Made by a program: the position numbers and the translations under genes. From Nonomuraea sp. SBT364 (GTDB lineage: Bacteria; Actinomycetota; Actinomycetes; Streptosporangiales; Streptosporangiaceae): a stretch of 64,000 nucleotides of DNA. Of the stretch, positions 49,358 to 58,957 are shown in pieces. Position 1 is the stretch's first letter. Each line of letters starts with the position of its first letter. Under the pieces are notes generated by a model. That model saw only the letters and a program-made list of their open reading frames with translations, did no database searches and had not been told where the DNA came from. The stretch lies in contig NZ_LAVL01000005.1 of assembly GCF_001083785.1 (NCBI RefSeq), positions 96,344-160,343 of the forward strand, in the 5' to 3' direction.

Positions 49358-49556
49358 TTGTGGGTGCGGAGAAACAGTAGCACGGAACAGCCACTGGTAC
49401 TGAACCCGGATACGATCGCATAAGACACGGGAGCGGAGGAGCTGGGCGCGACAGCCGACGAGCGCCAGGATCGCCGTGACCGTGGGACGAGCGGAGACCG
49501 GGCGCCACGAGCGTCTGGGGGCCGCGATCATATGCACGGAGGAAGGGAGGTACCCG

Positions 49557-50297
49557 GTGGGAGTCCTTCAGCGCTTCGAGCGACGGCTCGAAGGCTTGGT
49601 TGAGGGGGCCTTTGCGCGGGCGTTCAAATCTGACCTTCAGCCGGTCGAGGTCGCCAGCGCGGTGCAGCGGGAGATGGACGAGCGGGCGGCGATCGTCGCC
49701 CAGGGTCGCACCCTCGTGCCCAACGACTTCGTGGTTGAGCTGTCGACGACCGACAGCGAGCGGCTTGAGGTCTACGCCGACAGCATCAGCCACGAGCTGG
49801 CCAACCTCGCCAGGGAGTATGCCAAGGAGCAGGGTTACTCCTTCGTGGGACCGGTCCGGGTCCGTTTCGAGACCGCCGGCGACCTGGCCGTGGGATTGTT
49901 CCGCATCAGGTCCGGCGTCATCCGTGGCGCGACGGTCGAGCAGGACGAGATCCGCCAACCGGCGAGCGACCTGCCCCCGTCCAGGCCCAACGCGTTCGGC
50001 GGGCGGCCCCGGCTGCTCGTCTCCACTCAGGACGACCCGCAGGGCGACCGCTCCTACGAGCTCACCACTCCGGTGACCTTGCTCGGGCGCGGCACCGACT
50101 GCGATCTTCGTCTCGTCGACCCCGGCGTGTCGCGTCACCACGCGGAGTTGCGCGTCGAGGGTCAGCAGGTCGCGCTCGTCGATCTCGGATCGACGAACGG
50201 CACTTTCGTCAATGGCCAGCCGGTACGCAGAATCGAGCTCCAGAACGGCACGCGAGTGACCTTGGGGCGTACGACTCTGGTGTTCCGGCGCGATTAG
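49557..50297 (+). CDS. fhaA: FHA-domain protein FhaA (DUF3662-FHA)
   Basis: A 246-residue phosphothreonine reader. Residues 1-115 are the DUF3662 domain (LQRFERRLEGLVEGAFARAF, SDLQPVEVASAVQREMDERA); a linker with PSRPNAFGGRP follows; the FHA domain (about 155-245) has LLGRGTDCDLRLVDPGVSRH and LGSTNGTFVNGQPV. FhaA binds phosphorylated PknB/MviN partners and regulates peptidoglycan synthesis. GTG 49557 is chosen because GGAAGGGAGG ends 8 bases before it. First gene of the operon; 17 bases to fhaB. Confidence 0.92.
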   Translation: MGVLQRFERRLEGLVEGAFARAFKSDLQPVEVASAVQREMDERAAIVAQGRTLVPNDFVVELSTTDSERLEVYADSISHELANLAREYAKEQGYSFVGPVRVRFETAGDLAVGLFRIRSGVIRGATVEQDEIRQPASDLPPSRPNAFGGRPRLLVSTQDDPQGDRSYELTTPVTLLGRGTDCDLRLVDPGVSRHHAELRVEGQQVALVDLGSTNGTFVNGQPVRRIELQNGTRVTLGRTTLVFRRD

Positions 50298-50314
50298 GGG
50301 TAGACAAACGGTCC

Positions 50315-50785
50315 ATGTCCGAGCTCACGCTGCTGCTGATCCGGCTCGCTTTCCTGGCGGTGCTGTGGTTCTTCGTCATTGCCGCAGTCGGCGTGATCCG
50401 GACGGACTTGTTCGGGTCACGCACTGCTCCCGCCAGCCCGCGCAAGGGGGTCAAACCCGCCAAACCCATGGCGAAGCCCAAGAACAAGAAGGGCGAGCCA
50501 CGCCAGCTCATCGTGACAGGTGGCCCACTGCAAGGCACCACCATTAACCTCACGGAGACGCCCATCACCATTGGCCGGGCCAACGACGCGACGCTGGTCG
50601 TCAGCGATGACTACGCATCCAGCCGCCATGCCCGGCTCTTCCCTCAGGACGGTCAGTGGATCGTGGAAGATCTCGGCTCTACCAACGGCACGTATCTCGA
50701 CCGCTCGAAAGTCACCCGTCCGACCCCGGTGCCGCTCGGTGTTCCGATCCGCGTCGGCAAGACAGTCATTGAATTGCGCAAATGA
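50315..50785 (+). CDS. fhaB: FHA-domain protein FhaB (FipA)
   Basis: A 156-residue protein with one N-terminal TM helix (LLLIRLAFLAVLWFFVIAAV), a Lys/Pro-rich linker, and a C-terminal FHA domain (about 65-155; TIGRANDATLVVSDDYASSR with HARLF and EDLGSTNGTYLD). In mycobacteria FhaB/FipA links PknA signalling with FtsZ/FtsQ under stress. The stop overlaps the pstP start by 4 bases (ATGA). Length is normal. Confidence 0.92.
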   Translation: MSELTLLLIRLAFLAVLWFFVIAAVGVIRTDLFGSRTAPASPRKGVKPAKPMAKPKNKKGEPRQLIVTGGPLQGTTINLTETPITIGRANDATLVVSDDYASSRHARLFPQDGQWIVEDLGSTNGTYLDRSKVTRPTPVPLGVPIRVGKTVIELRK

Positions 50786-52065
50786 CCATCGCACTCCGCT
50801 ACGCCGCCCGCTCGGACGTCGGCCTCCTCCGCGAAGGGAACGAGGACTCGGCGTACGCCAGCGGCCGCCTGCTCGCCGTCGCCGACGGCATGGGCGGGCA
50901 CGCACACGGCGAGGTGGCGAGCTCCGTCGCCATCGCCGCCATGGCCTCCCTGGACGAGGCCCAGCAGGGGGGTGACCTGCTCAACGCCATCGAGGCGGCC
51001 GTTCGCGACGCCAATCGCAAGCTCCACGAGATGGTGGGTCGCGATCCCAGCCTCAAGGGCATGGGCACCACGCTCACGGCCATGCTGTGGAGCGGCGCCC
51101 AGGTCGCGCTGGTGCACGTCGGCGACTCGCGCGCCTACCTGCTCAGACGTGGGGAGCTCTACCAGATCACCCACGACCACACCCTGGTGCAGCAGCTCGT
51201 CGACGACGGCCGCATCACGCCCGAGGAGGCCGCGACGCATCCGCAGCGCTCGATCCTGCTGCGCGCGCTCGACGGCAGCGGCGAGGTCGACCCCGACCTC
51301 ACGCTGCGCGAGGCCCAGGTGGGCGACCGCTACCTGCTCTGCTCCGACGGGCTGTCCGGCGTGGTGAGCGCGGAGACGCTGCACGCGACCCTCACCAACC
51401 TCGACGACCCCGAAGAGGTCGTCCGCCAGCTCATCGACCTGGCCAACCGTGGGGGCGGGCCCGACAACATCACCTGCGTGCTCGCCGACGTGCTGGAGAT
51501 CGGCGACGAGCATCAGCCTCCGATGGAGGCGGCGGTCGTCGGCGCGGCGGGCATGAGCCGCATCAGATCGGAAGACACCTCTCCGGGGCGGGCCGGCGCG
51601 GTGACCGCCCCGCAGCCGGTGATCGGCGACGACGAGGACTTCGAGGAGCCGATCGCCCAGGCGGCCGGCCGGCCGGCGCGCCGCCGCCGCATGTGGCCCG
51701 TGCTGGCCTCGGCGTTCTCCGTGGCCGCCATCGTGGGCGTCGGCGGCTACTTCGGCTGGCAGTACACCCAGGAGCAGTTCTTCGTCGGCACCCTGAACGA
51801 CGAGGTGGTCGTGTTCCAGGGAATCCAGCAGGAGGTCGGCCCGCTGCAGTTCTTCAAGGTCGCCGAGCGCACCGGCCGTTCCGTGTCCGAGCTGTCTCCC
51901 CCCGACCAGGCCCTCATCAAGGACGGCATCGAGGTCACCAACGTCGCCGAGGGGCTCACCAGGATCAACAGCCTGAACTTCGCCGACCAGAAGGCCACCA
52001 GCACCCCTGACGCGACCGCGAGCCCGACGCCATCCACCACGCCGACGAAGACGAAACCTCAATAA
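50782..52065 (+). CDS. pstP: PP2C-family Ser/Thr phosphatase PstP
   Basis: A 427-residue membrane phosphatase that reverses PknA/PknB phosphorylation. Cytoplasmic PP2C domain (1-235): SDVGLLREGNEDSAYASGRL with the metal-binding Asp, VADGMGGHAHGEVASSVAIA, GDSRAYLLRRGELYQITHDH, and DNITCVLADV. A TM helix lies near 300-322 (LASAFSVAAIVGVGGYFGWQ) followed by a ~95-residue extracytoplasmic part and a Thr/Pro tail. Directly followed by rodA at the next base after TAA. Confidence 0.93.
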   Translation: MTIALRYAARSDVGLLREGNEDSAYASGRLLAVADGMGGHAHGEVASSVAIAAMASLDEAQQGGDLLNAIEAAVRDANRKLHEMVGRDPSLKGMGTTLTAMLWSGAQVALVHVGDSRAYLLRRGELYQITHDHTLVQQLVDDGRITPEEAATHPQRSILLRALDGSGEVDPDLTLREAQVGDRYLLCSDGLSGVVSAETLHATLTNLDDPEEVVRQLIDLANRGGGPDNITCVLADVLEIGDEHQPPMEAAVVGAAGMSRIRSEDTSPGRAGAVTAPQPVIGDDEDFEEPIAQAAGRPARRRRMWPVLASAFSVAAIVGVGGYFGWQYTQEQFFVGTLNDEVVVFQGIQQEVGPLQFFKVAERTGRSVSELSPPDQALIKDGIEVTNVAEGLTRINSLNFADQKATSTPDATASPTPSTTPTKTKPQ

Positions 52066-53460
52066 ATGAGCGAAGTGGCCGCTTCCCCCGTGCCCATGCC
52101 CGCCAAGCGACGCGTGGCCCAGCTCGTCATGCTCGCGTTCGCGGTCGTCATCACCATGGGCGCCTACGCCAACGTCGGCCTGGCGATGAACGGGGAGATC
52201 CCGTCGGGCATGCTGACGTACGGCCTGAGCCTGGGCGGGCTGATGCTGGCCGCCTACCTGGTGCTCGCCAAGTTCGCCCCGTGGGCCGATCCGCTGATCC
52301 TGCCGCTGGTCACGGTCGTCAACGGGCTCGGACTGGTCATGATCTTCCGGTTGTCCGAGTCTCCCTCGAAGCTGCCGTCGGCCACGCTGGCCTCACCCAG
52401 CTCGCAGATCCTGTGGACACTCGTGGGCGTCGTGCTCTTCAGCGTCACCCTGATCTTCATGCGCGACCACCGCGCGCTCCAGCGGCTCACCTACACGGCG
52501 GGCGCGCTCGGGCTGGTGCTGCTCATCTCGCCGCTGACGCCGTTCCTCGGCCAGGAGATCAACGGCGCCCGGATCTGGATCGGCGTCCCCGGTCTCGGGC
52601 AGCTCCAGCCCGCCGAGTTCGCCAAGCTCGCCCTGGTCGTCTTCTTCGCCGGCTACCTGGTGGCCAAGCGCGACGTGCTCGCCCTCGCCGGGCGCCGGCT
52701 GCTGTTCATCGACCTGCCGCGCGCCCGCGACCTCGGCCCGGTGCTCATCACCTGGGGCGTCAGCCTGGGCATCCTGGTCATGCAGAAGGACCTGGGCTCG
52801 TCGCTGCTGCTGTTCGGCACCTTCATCGTGATGCTCTACATCGCCACGCAGCGCAGCTCCTGGGTGATCATCGGCATCCTGCTCTTCGTCGGCGGCGCCA
52901 TGCTGGCCGGCATGCTCTTCGACCACGTCCAGGCCCGTTTCGAGGTCTTCCTCAACCCCGCGGACGCCGAGCTATACGAGAAGATCGGCGGCAGCGGGCA
53001 GCTCATGCAGGGCCTGTTCGCCATGGGGTCGGGCGGCATCCTCGGCACCGGGCTCGGCCAGGGCCACCCGGAGCTGATCCCGCTGGCCTTCTCCGACTTC
53101 ATCTTCGCCGCCACCGGCGAGGAGCTGGGCCTGACCGGCCTGATGGCGCTGCTGATGATCTACGCGCTGCTGGTGGAGCGCGGCCTGCGCACCTCGCTCG
53201 CGGCCCGCGACCCGTTCTCCAAGCTGCTCGCCGGCGGCCTGTCGTTCCTGCTGGCCTGGCAGGTCTTCATCATCGTCGGCGGCGTGACCAATCTCATCCC
53301 GCTGACCGGCCTGGTCACCCCGTTCATGTCACAGGGTGGCTCGGCGTTGCTGGCTAACTGGATCCTTATCGCGCTCCTGGTACGCATGTCTGATGCCGCT
53401 CGGCGCCCCCCGCCCCAGGCGATCCAGAACGAGGGAATGACGCAGGTGTTCCAGCGATGA
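52066..53460 (+). CDS. rodA: SEDS-family peptidoglycan polymerase RodA (FtsW/RodA/SpoVE)
   Basis: A 464-residue polytopic protein with about ten to twelve TM helices. Glycosyltransferase features include INGARIWIGVPGLGQLQPAE with the conserved W/AEFAK region (QPAEFAKLALVVFFAGYLVA), MQKDLGSSLLLFG and the late SDFIFAATGEELGLTGLMAL and GLVTPFMSQGGSALLANWI. It polymerises lipid II glycan chains with PbpA. The stop overlaps pbpA start (ATGA, 53457-53460), indicating coupled synthesis of the polymerase-transpeptidase pair. Confidence 0.93.
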   Translation: MSEVAASPVPMPAKRRVAQLVMLAFAVVITMGAYANVGLAMNGEIPSGMLTYGLSLGGLMLAAYLVLAKFAPWADPLILPLVTVVNGLGLVMIFRLSESPSKLPSATLASPSSQILWTLVGVVLFSVTLIFMRDHRALQRLTYTAGALGLVLLISPLTPFLGQEINGARIWIGVPGLGQLQPAEFAKLALVVFFAGYLVAKRDVLALAGRRLLFIDLPRARDLGPVLITWGVSLGILVMQKDLGSSLLLFGTFIVMLYIATQRSSWVIIGILLFVGGAMLAGMLFDHVQARFEVFLNPADAELYEKIGGSGQLMQGLFAMGSGGILGTGLGQGHPELIPLAFSDFIFAATGEELGLTGLMALLMIYALLVERGLRTSLAARDPFSKLLAGGLSFLLAWQVFIIVGGVTNLIPLTGLVTPFMSQGGSALLANWILIALLVRMSDAARRPPPQAIQNEGMTQVFQR

Positions 53461-54917
53461 ACGGAACGATCAAGCGTGCGGCCGTGGCCTGTCTGGCCAT
53501 GTTCGCGCTGCTGATGATCAACGTCAACGTGCTCCAGACGGTCCGCGCCGAGAAGCTGAGCGACGACGCCCGCAACACCCGCAACTTCTACGACCGCTAC
53601 GCCGTTCAGCGCGGGCGCATCACGGCGGGTGGCAAGGTGATCCTCGCGCAGTCGAAGGAGACCGACAGCAACGACTTCAAGTTCGTCAGGCAGTACCCGG
53701 AGGGCAAGCTCTACGCGCACCTGACCGGCTTCTTCTCGCCCGAGAGCGAGGCCGGCATCGAGCACTACCGCAACGACCTGCTCGACGGCTCCAGCGCCGA
53801 CCTGCTGCTGCAGCGCGGCATCGACCTGTTCACGGGCGAGCCGACCAGGGGCGCCAACGTCGACCTGACGATCGACCCGAGGGCGCAGAAGGCCGCCTAC
53901 GACGCGCTGCGGCAGAGCGGCAAGCGCGGCGCCGTGGTCGCGATCAACCCGAAGACCGGCGCCATCCTGGCGATGGTCTCGCTGCCCACCTACGACCCGG
54001 TCGAGCTGTCGGGCACCGACAAGGGCTCGGTGTTCAGCCGCTATGACGAGCTGGCCAAGGACAAGAGCCAGCCGCTGCTCAACCGCAACATCGACCGCAC
54101 CTACCCGCCGGGCTCGACGTTCAAGGTGGTCACGGCGGCGGCGTTCCTGGAGGACGACCCCAGCCGCACGCCGCAGACCGTGGTCGACGCGCCGCAGGTG
54201 CTCAAGCTGCCCAACACCACCGTGGGCCTGCCCAACTACGGCGGCGCGGCCTGCGGCTCCGGCCAGGTCACGCTCGTGTACGCGCTGGAGAGGTCCTGCA
54301 ACACGCCGTTCGGCTCGATCGGCATGGACCTCGGCTACGACAAGATGCGCGAGCAGACGGAGCGGTTCGGCATGGGCGTGCCGTTGGCCGTTCCCATGCC
54401 GGCGGCCAAGAGCGACTTCGGCCCCCGCGAGGACCAGTCGGCCGTCGCCATGGCCTCGATCGGCCAGCGCAGCAACCAGATGACGCCGCTGCAGATGGCC
54501 ATGATCGCGGCGGGCATCGCCAACGATGGCACGGTGATGAAGCCGTACCTGGTGAACAAGATCACCGACTCCAAGGGTGACACGATCGACGAGGCCGAGC
54601 CCGACGAGCTGACCGAGGCGGTCAGCCCGGAGACGGCGGGCAAGCTGCGCGACATGATGGTCAGCGTCGTCCAGAACGGAACCGCGAACCAAGCTCAGGT
54701 CGCGGGCGTCCAAGTAGCGGGCAAGACCGGCACCGCCGAGACGGCGGAGGGGCAGGCGCCGCACGCGTGGTTCATCTCCTTCGCGCCGGCGAACGACCCG
54801 CAGATCGCGATGGCGGTGCTGGTGGAGTCCGGCGCCGCCCGGGTCGGCGCCGAGGCGACGGGCGGCGGCACCGCCGCCCCGATCGCGCGGACCGTGATGG
54901 AGGCGGTGCTGAAGTAG
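53457..54917 (+). CDS. pbpA: class B penicillin-binding protein PbpA
   Basis: A 486-residue transpeptidase. N-terminal TM anchor about 7-28; dimerisation domain to ~140; penicillin-binding domain with S220-x-x-K223 (PPGSTFKVV), SCN at 280-282 (ERSCNTPFG) and KTG at 423-425 (AGKTGTAET). It cross-links peptidoglycan with RodA. Twenty-four bases separate it from pknA. Length matches mycobacterial PbpA. Confidence 0.94.
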   Translation: MNGTIKRAAVACLAMFALLMINVNVLQTVRAEKLSDDARNTRNFYDRYAVQRGRITAGGKVILAQSKETDSNDFKFVRQYPEGKLYAHLTGFFSPESEAGIEHYRNDLLDGSSADLLLQRGIDLFTGEPTRGANVDLTIDPRAQKAAYDALRQSGKRGAVVAINPKTGAILAMVSLPTYDPVELSGTDKGSVFSRYDELAKDKSQPLLNRNIDRTYPPGSTFKVVTAAAFLEDDPSRTPQTVVDAPQVLKLPNTTVGLPNYGGAACGSGQVTLVYALERSCNTPFGSIGMDLGYDKMREQTERFGMGVPLAVPMPAAKSDFGPREDQSAVAMASIGQRSNQMTPLQMAMIAAGIANDGTVMKPYLVNKITDSKGDTIDEAEPDELTEAVSPETAGKLRDMMVSVVQNGTANQAQVAGVQVAGKTGTAETAEGQAPHAWFISFAPANDPQIAMAVLVESGAARVGAEATGGGTAAPIARTVMEAVLK

Positions 54918-54941
54918 TGAGGGACTGTAACGTGCAGGACC

Positions 54942-56309
54942 ATGCGGCTCGGTAACCGCTACCTGCTGATCTCCCGCATCGCCGCCGGTGGCATGGGGGA
55001 GGTCTGGCGTGCCCGCGATGAGCTGCTGGGCCGCGAGGTGGCCGTCAAGGTGCTGCGCAGCCACGTCTACGCCGACCACACCTTCCGTGAGCGCTTCCGC
55101 AACGAGGCCCGCATCACGGCGGGGCTGGCCGACACCGGCATCGCCCAGATCTTCGACTACGGCGAGCACAGCGACCTTGCCTACCTGGTGATGGAGCTGG
55201 TGCACGGTGAGCCGCTGTCGGCCATCCTGGCGCGCAACGGCTCGCTCGGCCCCGAGGTGACGCTCGACGTGCTGCACCAGACGGCCAGGGCGCTGCACGT
55301 GGCGCACGCGTCGGGGATCATCCACCGCGACGTGAAGCCGGGCAACCTGCTCGTCACGCCCGAGGGCGCCATCAAGGTGACCGACTTCGGCATCGCCCGC
55401 GCGCTGGAGGCCGCGCCGGTCACGCAGACCGGCACCGTGCTCGGCACCGCCCAGTACGTCAGCCCCGAGCAGGCGCAGGGCCTGCCGCTGACGCCCGCGA
55501 CCGACCTCTACTCGCTGGGCGTGGTGGCCTACGAGTGCCTGTCCGGGCGCACCCCGTTCCGGGCCGACAGCGCGGTCGCGATCGCGCTGCTGCACCTGAA
55601 CGAGACGCCGCCGCCGCTCGGCGTCGACGTGCCGGCCCCGGTGCGCGAGCTGGTCATGGCCCTGCTGGCCAAGGACCCCGCGCAGCGGCCCGGCTCGGCG
55701 CTGGAGATCGCGGACCGGGCGTACGTGCTGCGGGAGTCGCTGGCGGGCGGCGGCGACGGGGGCGCCGAGCTGAGCATGTTCACCGACCCGTCCGGCTTCA
55801 AGGTGCGCCCGCCCGACCCTGAGGACGAGCGGACCACCGACAGCCTGGGCGACGGCCCCTCGACGGTGCTGCACCAGCCCGTCCCCGCGGCGCGACGGCG
55901 GCGGCGTGGCCGCGCGCTGGCGCTGGTCGCGGGGGCCGGATGCGCGGCGGCGGTCGGGATCGGGGCGTTCGCGTTCGCGCCGGCCCGGGCCCCGGTCCAG
56001 GCGCCGCCCCCGGTCACCGAGCCCGCCTCCCGGACCGCTGGGCCCGTGAAGCCCAAACCGTCGCCCGGCAAGAAGGAGACCCGTCGGCCCCCGGTTGTTA
56101 CGGTGAAGTCGACTAAGCCGGTACCCTCGCGGTCGGCTACGGTAAGCAAGTCAGCAACACCGACGAAATCGCCGACGCCGAAACCCACCCCGACCACCAC
56201 CCGTACCCCGACCCCCACACCGACCCCGACGCCGACGCCCACGCCGACACCGACGACGTCGGCCACACCGGACCCGGGTGAGACGAGCCCGACGAAGGAG
56301 CAGACGTGA
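54942..56309 (+). CDS. pknA: Ser/Thr protein kinase PknA
   Basis: A 455-residue receptor-like kinase. Kinase domain 7-265: glycine loop IAAGGMGEVW, ATP-lysine K36, catalytic HRDVKPGN with D130, DFG at 148-150, and GTAQYVSPEQ. One TM helix follows a basic RRRRRGRA stretch at about 325-345 (LALVAGAGCAAAVGIGAFAF). The ~110-residue outside part is a Pro/Thr/Lys-rich tail with a TP dipeptide run (about 425-440); no PASTA domain. AGGA precedes ATG 54942. It phosphorylates division and cell-wall proteins together with PknB. Confidence 0.9.
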   Translation: MRLGNRYLLISRIAAGGMGEVWRARDELLGREVAVKVLRSHVYADHTFRERFRNEARITAGLADTGIAQIFDYGEHSDLAYLVMELVHGEPLSAILARNGSLGPEVTLDVLHQTARALHVAHASGIIHRDVKPGNLLVTPEGAIKVTDFGIARALEAAPVTQTGTVLGTAQYVSPEQAQGLPLTPATDLYSLGVVAYECLSGRTPFRADSAVAIALLHLNETPPPLGVDVPAPVRELVMALLAKDPAQRPGSALEIADRAYVLRESLAGGGDGGAELSMFTDPSGFKVRPPDPEDERTTDSLGDGPSTVLHQPVPAARRRRRGRALALVAGAGCAAAVGIGAFAFAPARAPVQAPPPVTEPASRTAGPVKPKPSPGKKETRRPPVVTVKSTKPVPSRSATVSKSATPTKSPTPKPTPTTTRTPTPTPTPTPTPTPTPTTSATPDPGETSPTKEQT

Positions 56310-56394
56310 CGTGCCAACGGGTCGATGATGGACACCGGCGGCCGCCCCCCGCGCAGGCCGGCACCAAGATGAACGGTAAGGGACAGTGCAGGAA

Positions 56395-58263
56395 ATGACT
56401 CAGCCTCGGCAACTCGGAGGTCGTTACGAGCTCGACGGTGTCGTCGGACGCGGCGGCATGGCCGAGGTGTATCGCGCCCGGGACATCCGGCTTGACCGGG
56501 TCGTCGCGATCAAAACCCTCCGGTCGGATCTGGCTCGTGACCACACCTTCCAAGCCCGTTTCCGCCGTGAGGCGCAGTCGGCGGCGTCGCTGAACCACCC
56601 CGCGGTCGTCGCCGTCTACGACACCGGCGAGGACGTCACCGACGGCACTCCCGTGCCCTACATCGTCATGGAGTACGTCGACGGGCGGACGCTGCGCGAC
56701 CTACTGCGCGCCGATCGCCGGCTGCTCCCGGAGCGCGCGGTCGAGCTGGTCGACGGCATCCTGCGCGCCCTCGACTACAGCCACCGCGGCGGCATCGTGC
56801 ACCGCGACATCAAGCCGGCCAACGTGATGATCACGCGGGCGGGCGACGTCAAGGTGATGGACTTCGGCATCGCCCGCGCGATGGCCGACTCCGCCGCGAC
56901 GATGACGCAGACCGCGCAGGTGATAGGGACCGCCCAGTACCTGTCGCCGGAGCAGGCCCGCGGCGAGCGGGTCGACGCGCGCAGCGACATCTACTCCACC
57001 GGGTGCCTGCTCTACGAGCTGCTGACCGGTCAGCCGCCGTTCACCGGTGACTCGCCCGTCGCGATCGCCTACCAGCACGTGCGCGAGGAGCCGATCCCGC
57101 CGTCGCAGATCGACCCGGAGATCCCGGCGTGGGCCGACGCCATCGTGCTCAAGGCCATGGCCAAGGACCCCGCCCACCGCTACCAGAGCGCGGGCGAGAT
57201 GCGGGCCGACATCCAGCGCGCCATGTCGGGCATGCCCGTCGACGCGCAGACGATGACGGTGACCGGCAACTACGGCCAGGGCACCCGCATGATGACGGCC
57301 ACCCAGGCCGCGCAGGGCCCGGCCACCCAGCGGTCCAGCACGATCCCGCCCTACGACTACGAAGAGGGTGGCGGCGGCGGAGGCCGGGGGCGGCGCCGGG
57401 CGAGCAACGGCGGCGGCAACAACGCGGTCAAGACGGCTCTGTGGATCGTCATTCCGTTGCTGATCATCGGCGCCTTCATCACCATCGGCTACGTGGTGCT
57501 CAGCGGCGGCGGCGGCCAGACCCCCACCGACGCCCAGATCACCGTGCCCGAGTTGGTCTCCACCGAGCAGGACTACGCCGAGACCCAGCTGAAGAACGCC
57601 GGGCTCACCCCCAAGGTGGTCGAGGAGTTCAGCGCCGAGTTCGACAAGGGCACGGTCATCAAGACCGACCCGGCCGCCAACGCCAAGGTCGACGAGGGCG
57701 CCACGGTCACGCTGTTCGTGTCCAAGGGTACGGAGAAGGTCGCGGTGCCGGACGGGCTCGTCGGCCTGGGTGTCGACGAGGCCAACCAGTTGCTCGGCGA
57801 GCTCGGGCTCAAGGGCGTGGTCGAGACCAAGTCGTCCGCCAAGGCCCAGGGCAAGATCTTCCAGACCGACCCGAAGGCCGGCGCCGAGGTGGAGAAGGGC
57901 GGCACGGTCAAGCTCTTCATCCCCAGGGCCCTGGCCACCGTGCCCAGCGTGCTCGGCATGACCGAGCAGGAGGCCAAGGGCCTGCTGGAGTCCGAGGGCT
58001 TCAAGGTCAAGAGCGTCCCGCAGCCCAGTGAGCAGGCCGCGGGCACCGTCATCCAGCAGAACCCGGGTGAGGGCGCCAAGCTCGCACCGAAGATGACGGT
58101 CACCATCGTGGTCTCGGAGGGCCCGGCCGCGACGCCCACCGACACACCGACGGACGACTTCCCGACCGACGACTTCCCGACCGACACGCCGACGGACGAC
58201 TTCCCGACCGAGGACGAGCCGCCGGGCGACGACGGTCCGCTCGACGGCGGCCTCAACGGCTGA
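56395..58263 (+). CDS. pknB: Ser/Thr protein kinase PknB with PASTA domains
   Basis: A 622-residue kinase. Kinase domain 11-270: GRGGMAEVYRARD, K40, HRDIKPAN with D138, DFG 156-158; the activation loop TMTQTAQVIGTAQ carries T171 and T173 at the positions phosphorylated in mycobacterial PknB. TM helix near 346-368 (ALWIVIPLLIIGAFITIGYV). Three PASTA domains follow (about 383-443, 447-513, 514-579), which bind muropeptides, then an acidic DDFPTD-type repeat tail. ATG at 56395 is preferred over GTG at 56386. Confidence 0.94.
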   Translation: MTQPRQLGGRYELDGVVGRGGMAEVYRARDIRLDRVVAIKTLRSDLARDHTFQARFRREAQSAASLNHPAVVAVYDTGEDVTDGTPVPYIVMEYVDGRTLRDLLRADRRLLPERAVELVDGILRALDYSHRGGIVHRDIKPANVMITRAGDVKVMDFGIARAMADSAATMTQTAQVIGTAQYLSPEQARGERVDARSDIYSTGCLLYELLTGQPPFTGDSPVAIAYQHVREEPIPPSQIDPEIPAWADAIVLKAMAKDPAHRYQSAGEMRADIQRAMSGMPVDAQTMTVTGNYGQGTRMMTATQAAQGPATQRSSTIPPYDYEEGGGGGGRGRRRASNGGGNNAVKTALWIVIPLLIIGAFITIGYVVLSGGGGQTPTDAQITVPELVSTEQDYAETQLKNAGLTPKVVEEFSAEFDKGTVIKTDPAANAKVDEGATVTLFVSKGTEKVAVPDGLVGLGVDEANQLLGELGLKGVVETKSSAKAQGKIFQTDPKAGAEVEKGGTVKLFIPRALATVPSVLGMTEQEAKGLLESEGFKVKSVPQPSEQAAGTVIQQNPGEGAKLAPKMTVTIVVSEGPAATPTDTPTDDFPTDDFPTDTPTDDFPTEDEPPGDDGPLDGGLNG

Positions 58264-58276
58264 CCAGGCGTGAAAG

Positions 58277-58306
58277 GGCCGCCATCCCCCGCGGGGTGGC
58301 GGCCTT
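58277..58306 (+). terminator. terminator of the pknB operon
   Basis: GGCCGCCA (58277-58284) pairs with TGGCGGCC (58297-58304), extended by CCCC/GGGG across CGC, 13 bases after the pknB stop; TT follows. Confidence 0.65.
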
Positions 58307-58316
58307 CGCATGAAGA

Positions 58317-58352
58317 AGCGCCCCCGCCGCTCGGGGGCAACGGCGGGGACGC
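58317..58352 (-). terminator. second hairpin, probable terminator of the pabA unit
   Basis: GCGCCCCCGCCG and CGGCGGGGACGC are 12-base arms with one mismatch around CTCGGGGGCAA-type loop, 32 bases beyond the pabA stop on the minus strand; a CTTCTTC tail follows on that strand. Confidence 0.55.
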
Positions 58353-58384
58353 TCATCTAGGAGTCGCTCGCTGGCCGGCGTTTG

Positions 58385-58957
58385 TTACACGAATCCACGC
58401 AACCAGTTCATAAGGAGCTGGTGGCCGTACTCCGAAAGCACCGATTCGGGGTGGAACTGGATGCCCTCGATGGGCGCCTCACGGTGCCGCAGGCCCATGA
58501 TCACGCCGTCGCCGGTGCGAGAGGTCACCTCCAGCACGTCCGGGACCGTGCCGGGCAGCACGGCCAGGGAGTGGTAGCGGGTCATCCGCACGGGCGTGGG
58601 CAGCCCCTCGAAGACCCCCCGGCCGTCGTGCTCGACGGCGCTGGTCCTGCCGTGCACCGGCTCGGGAGCACGGCCGACGGCGGCGCCGAACGCGCGGGCG
58701 ATGGCCTGGTGGCCGAGGCAGACGCCGAGCAGCGGCCGCCCGGTCAGCCTCGCGTGGTGAACGAGCGGGACGCTCACCCCGGCCGCCTCCGGCGTGCCGG
58801 GCCCCGGGCTGATCAGGACGCCGTCGAACCCGTCGGCGTCGTCCACCCGCACCTCGTCGCGCGGGCGCACGTCACACTCGGCGCCCAGTTCCTTGAGGTA
58901 CTGGACGATGTTGTGGACGAAGCTGTCGTGGTTGTCCACCACGAGGACACGGGTCAT
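58385..58957 (-). CDS. pabA: aminodeoxychorismate/anthranilate synthase glutaminase subunit
   Basis: A 190-residue class I glutamine amidotransferase: oxyanion strand ISPGPGTPEAAGVS, nucleophile C80 in LLGVCLGHQAIARAFG, and H169/E171 in IQFHPESVLS. It delivers ammonia for p-aminobenzoate (folate) or anthranilate (tryptophan) synthesis. In mycobacteria the gene at this position is called trpG, but it is far from trp genes, so PabA is at least as likely. ATGA overlap with the small TM gene upstream. Confidence 0.9.
   Translation of the reverse strand: MTRVLVVDNHDSFVHNIVQYLKELGAECDVRPRDEVRVDDADGFDGVLISPGPGTPEAAGVSVPLVHHARLTGRPLLGVCLGHQAIARAFGAAVGRAPEPVHGRTSAVEHDGRGVFEGLPTPVRMTRYHSLAVLPGTVPDVLEVTSRTGDGVIMGLRHREAPIEGIQFHPESVLSEYGHQLLMNWLRGFV

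Noticed and set aside
53160..55874. 904-codon minus-strand open frame opposite pbpA and pknA
   Set aside because: It is antisense to well-conserved genes with intact motifs; such long shadows are common at high GC when stop codons are rare.
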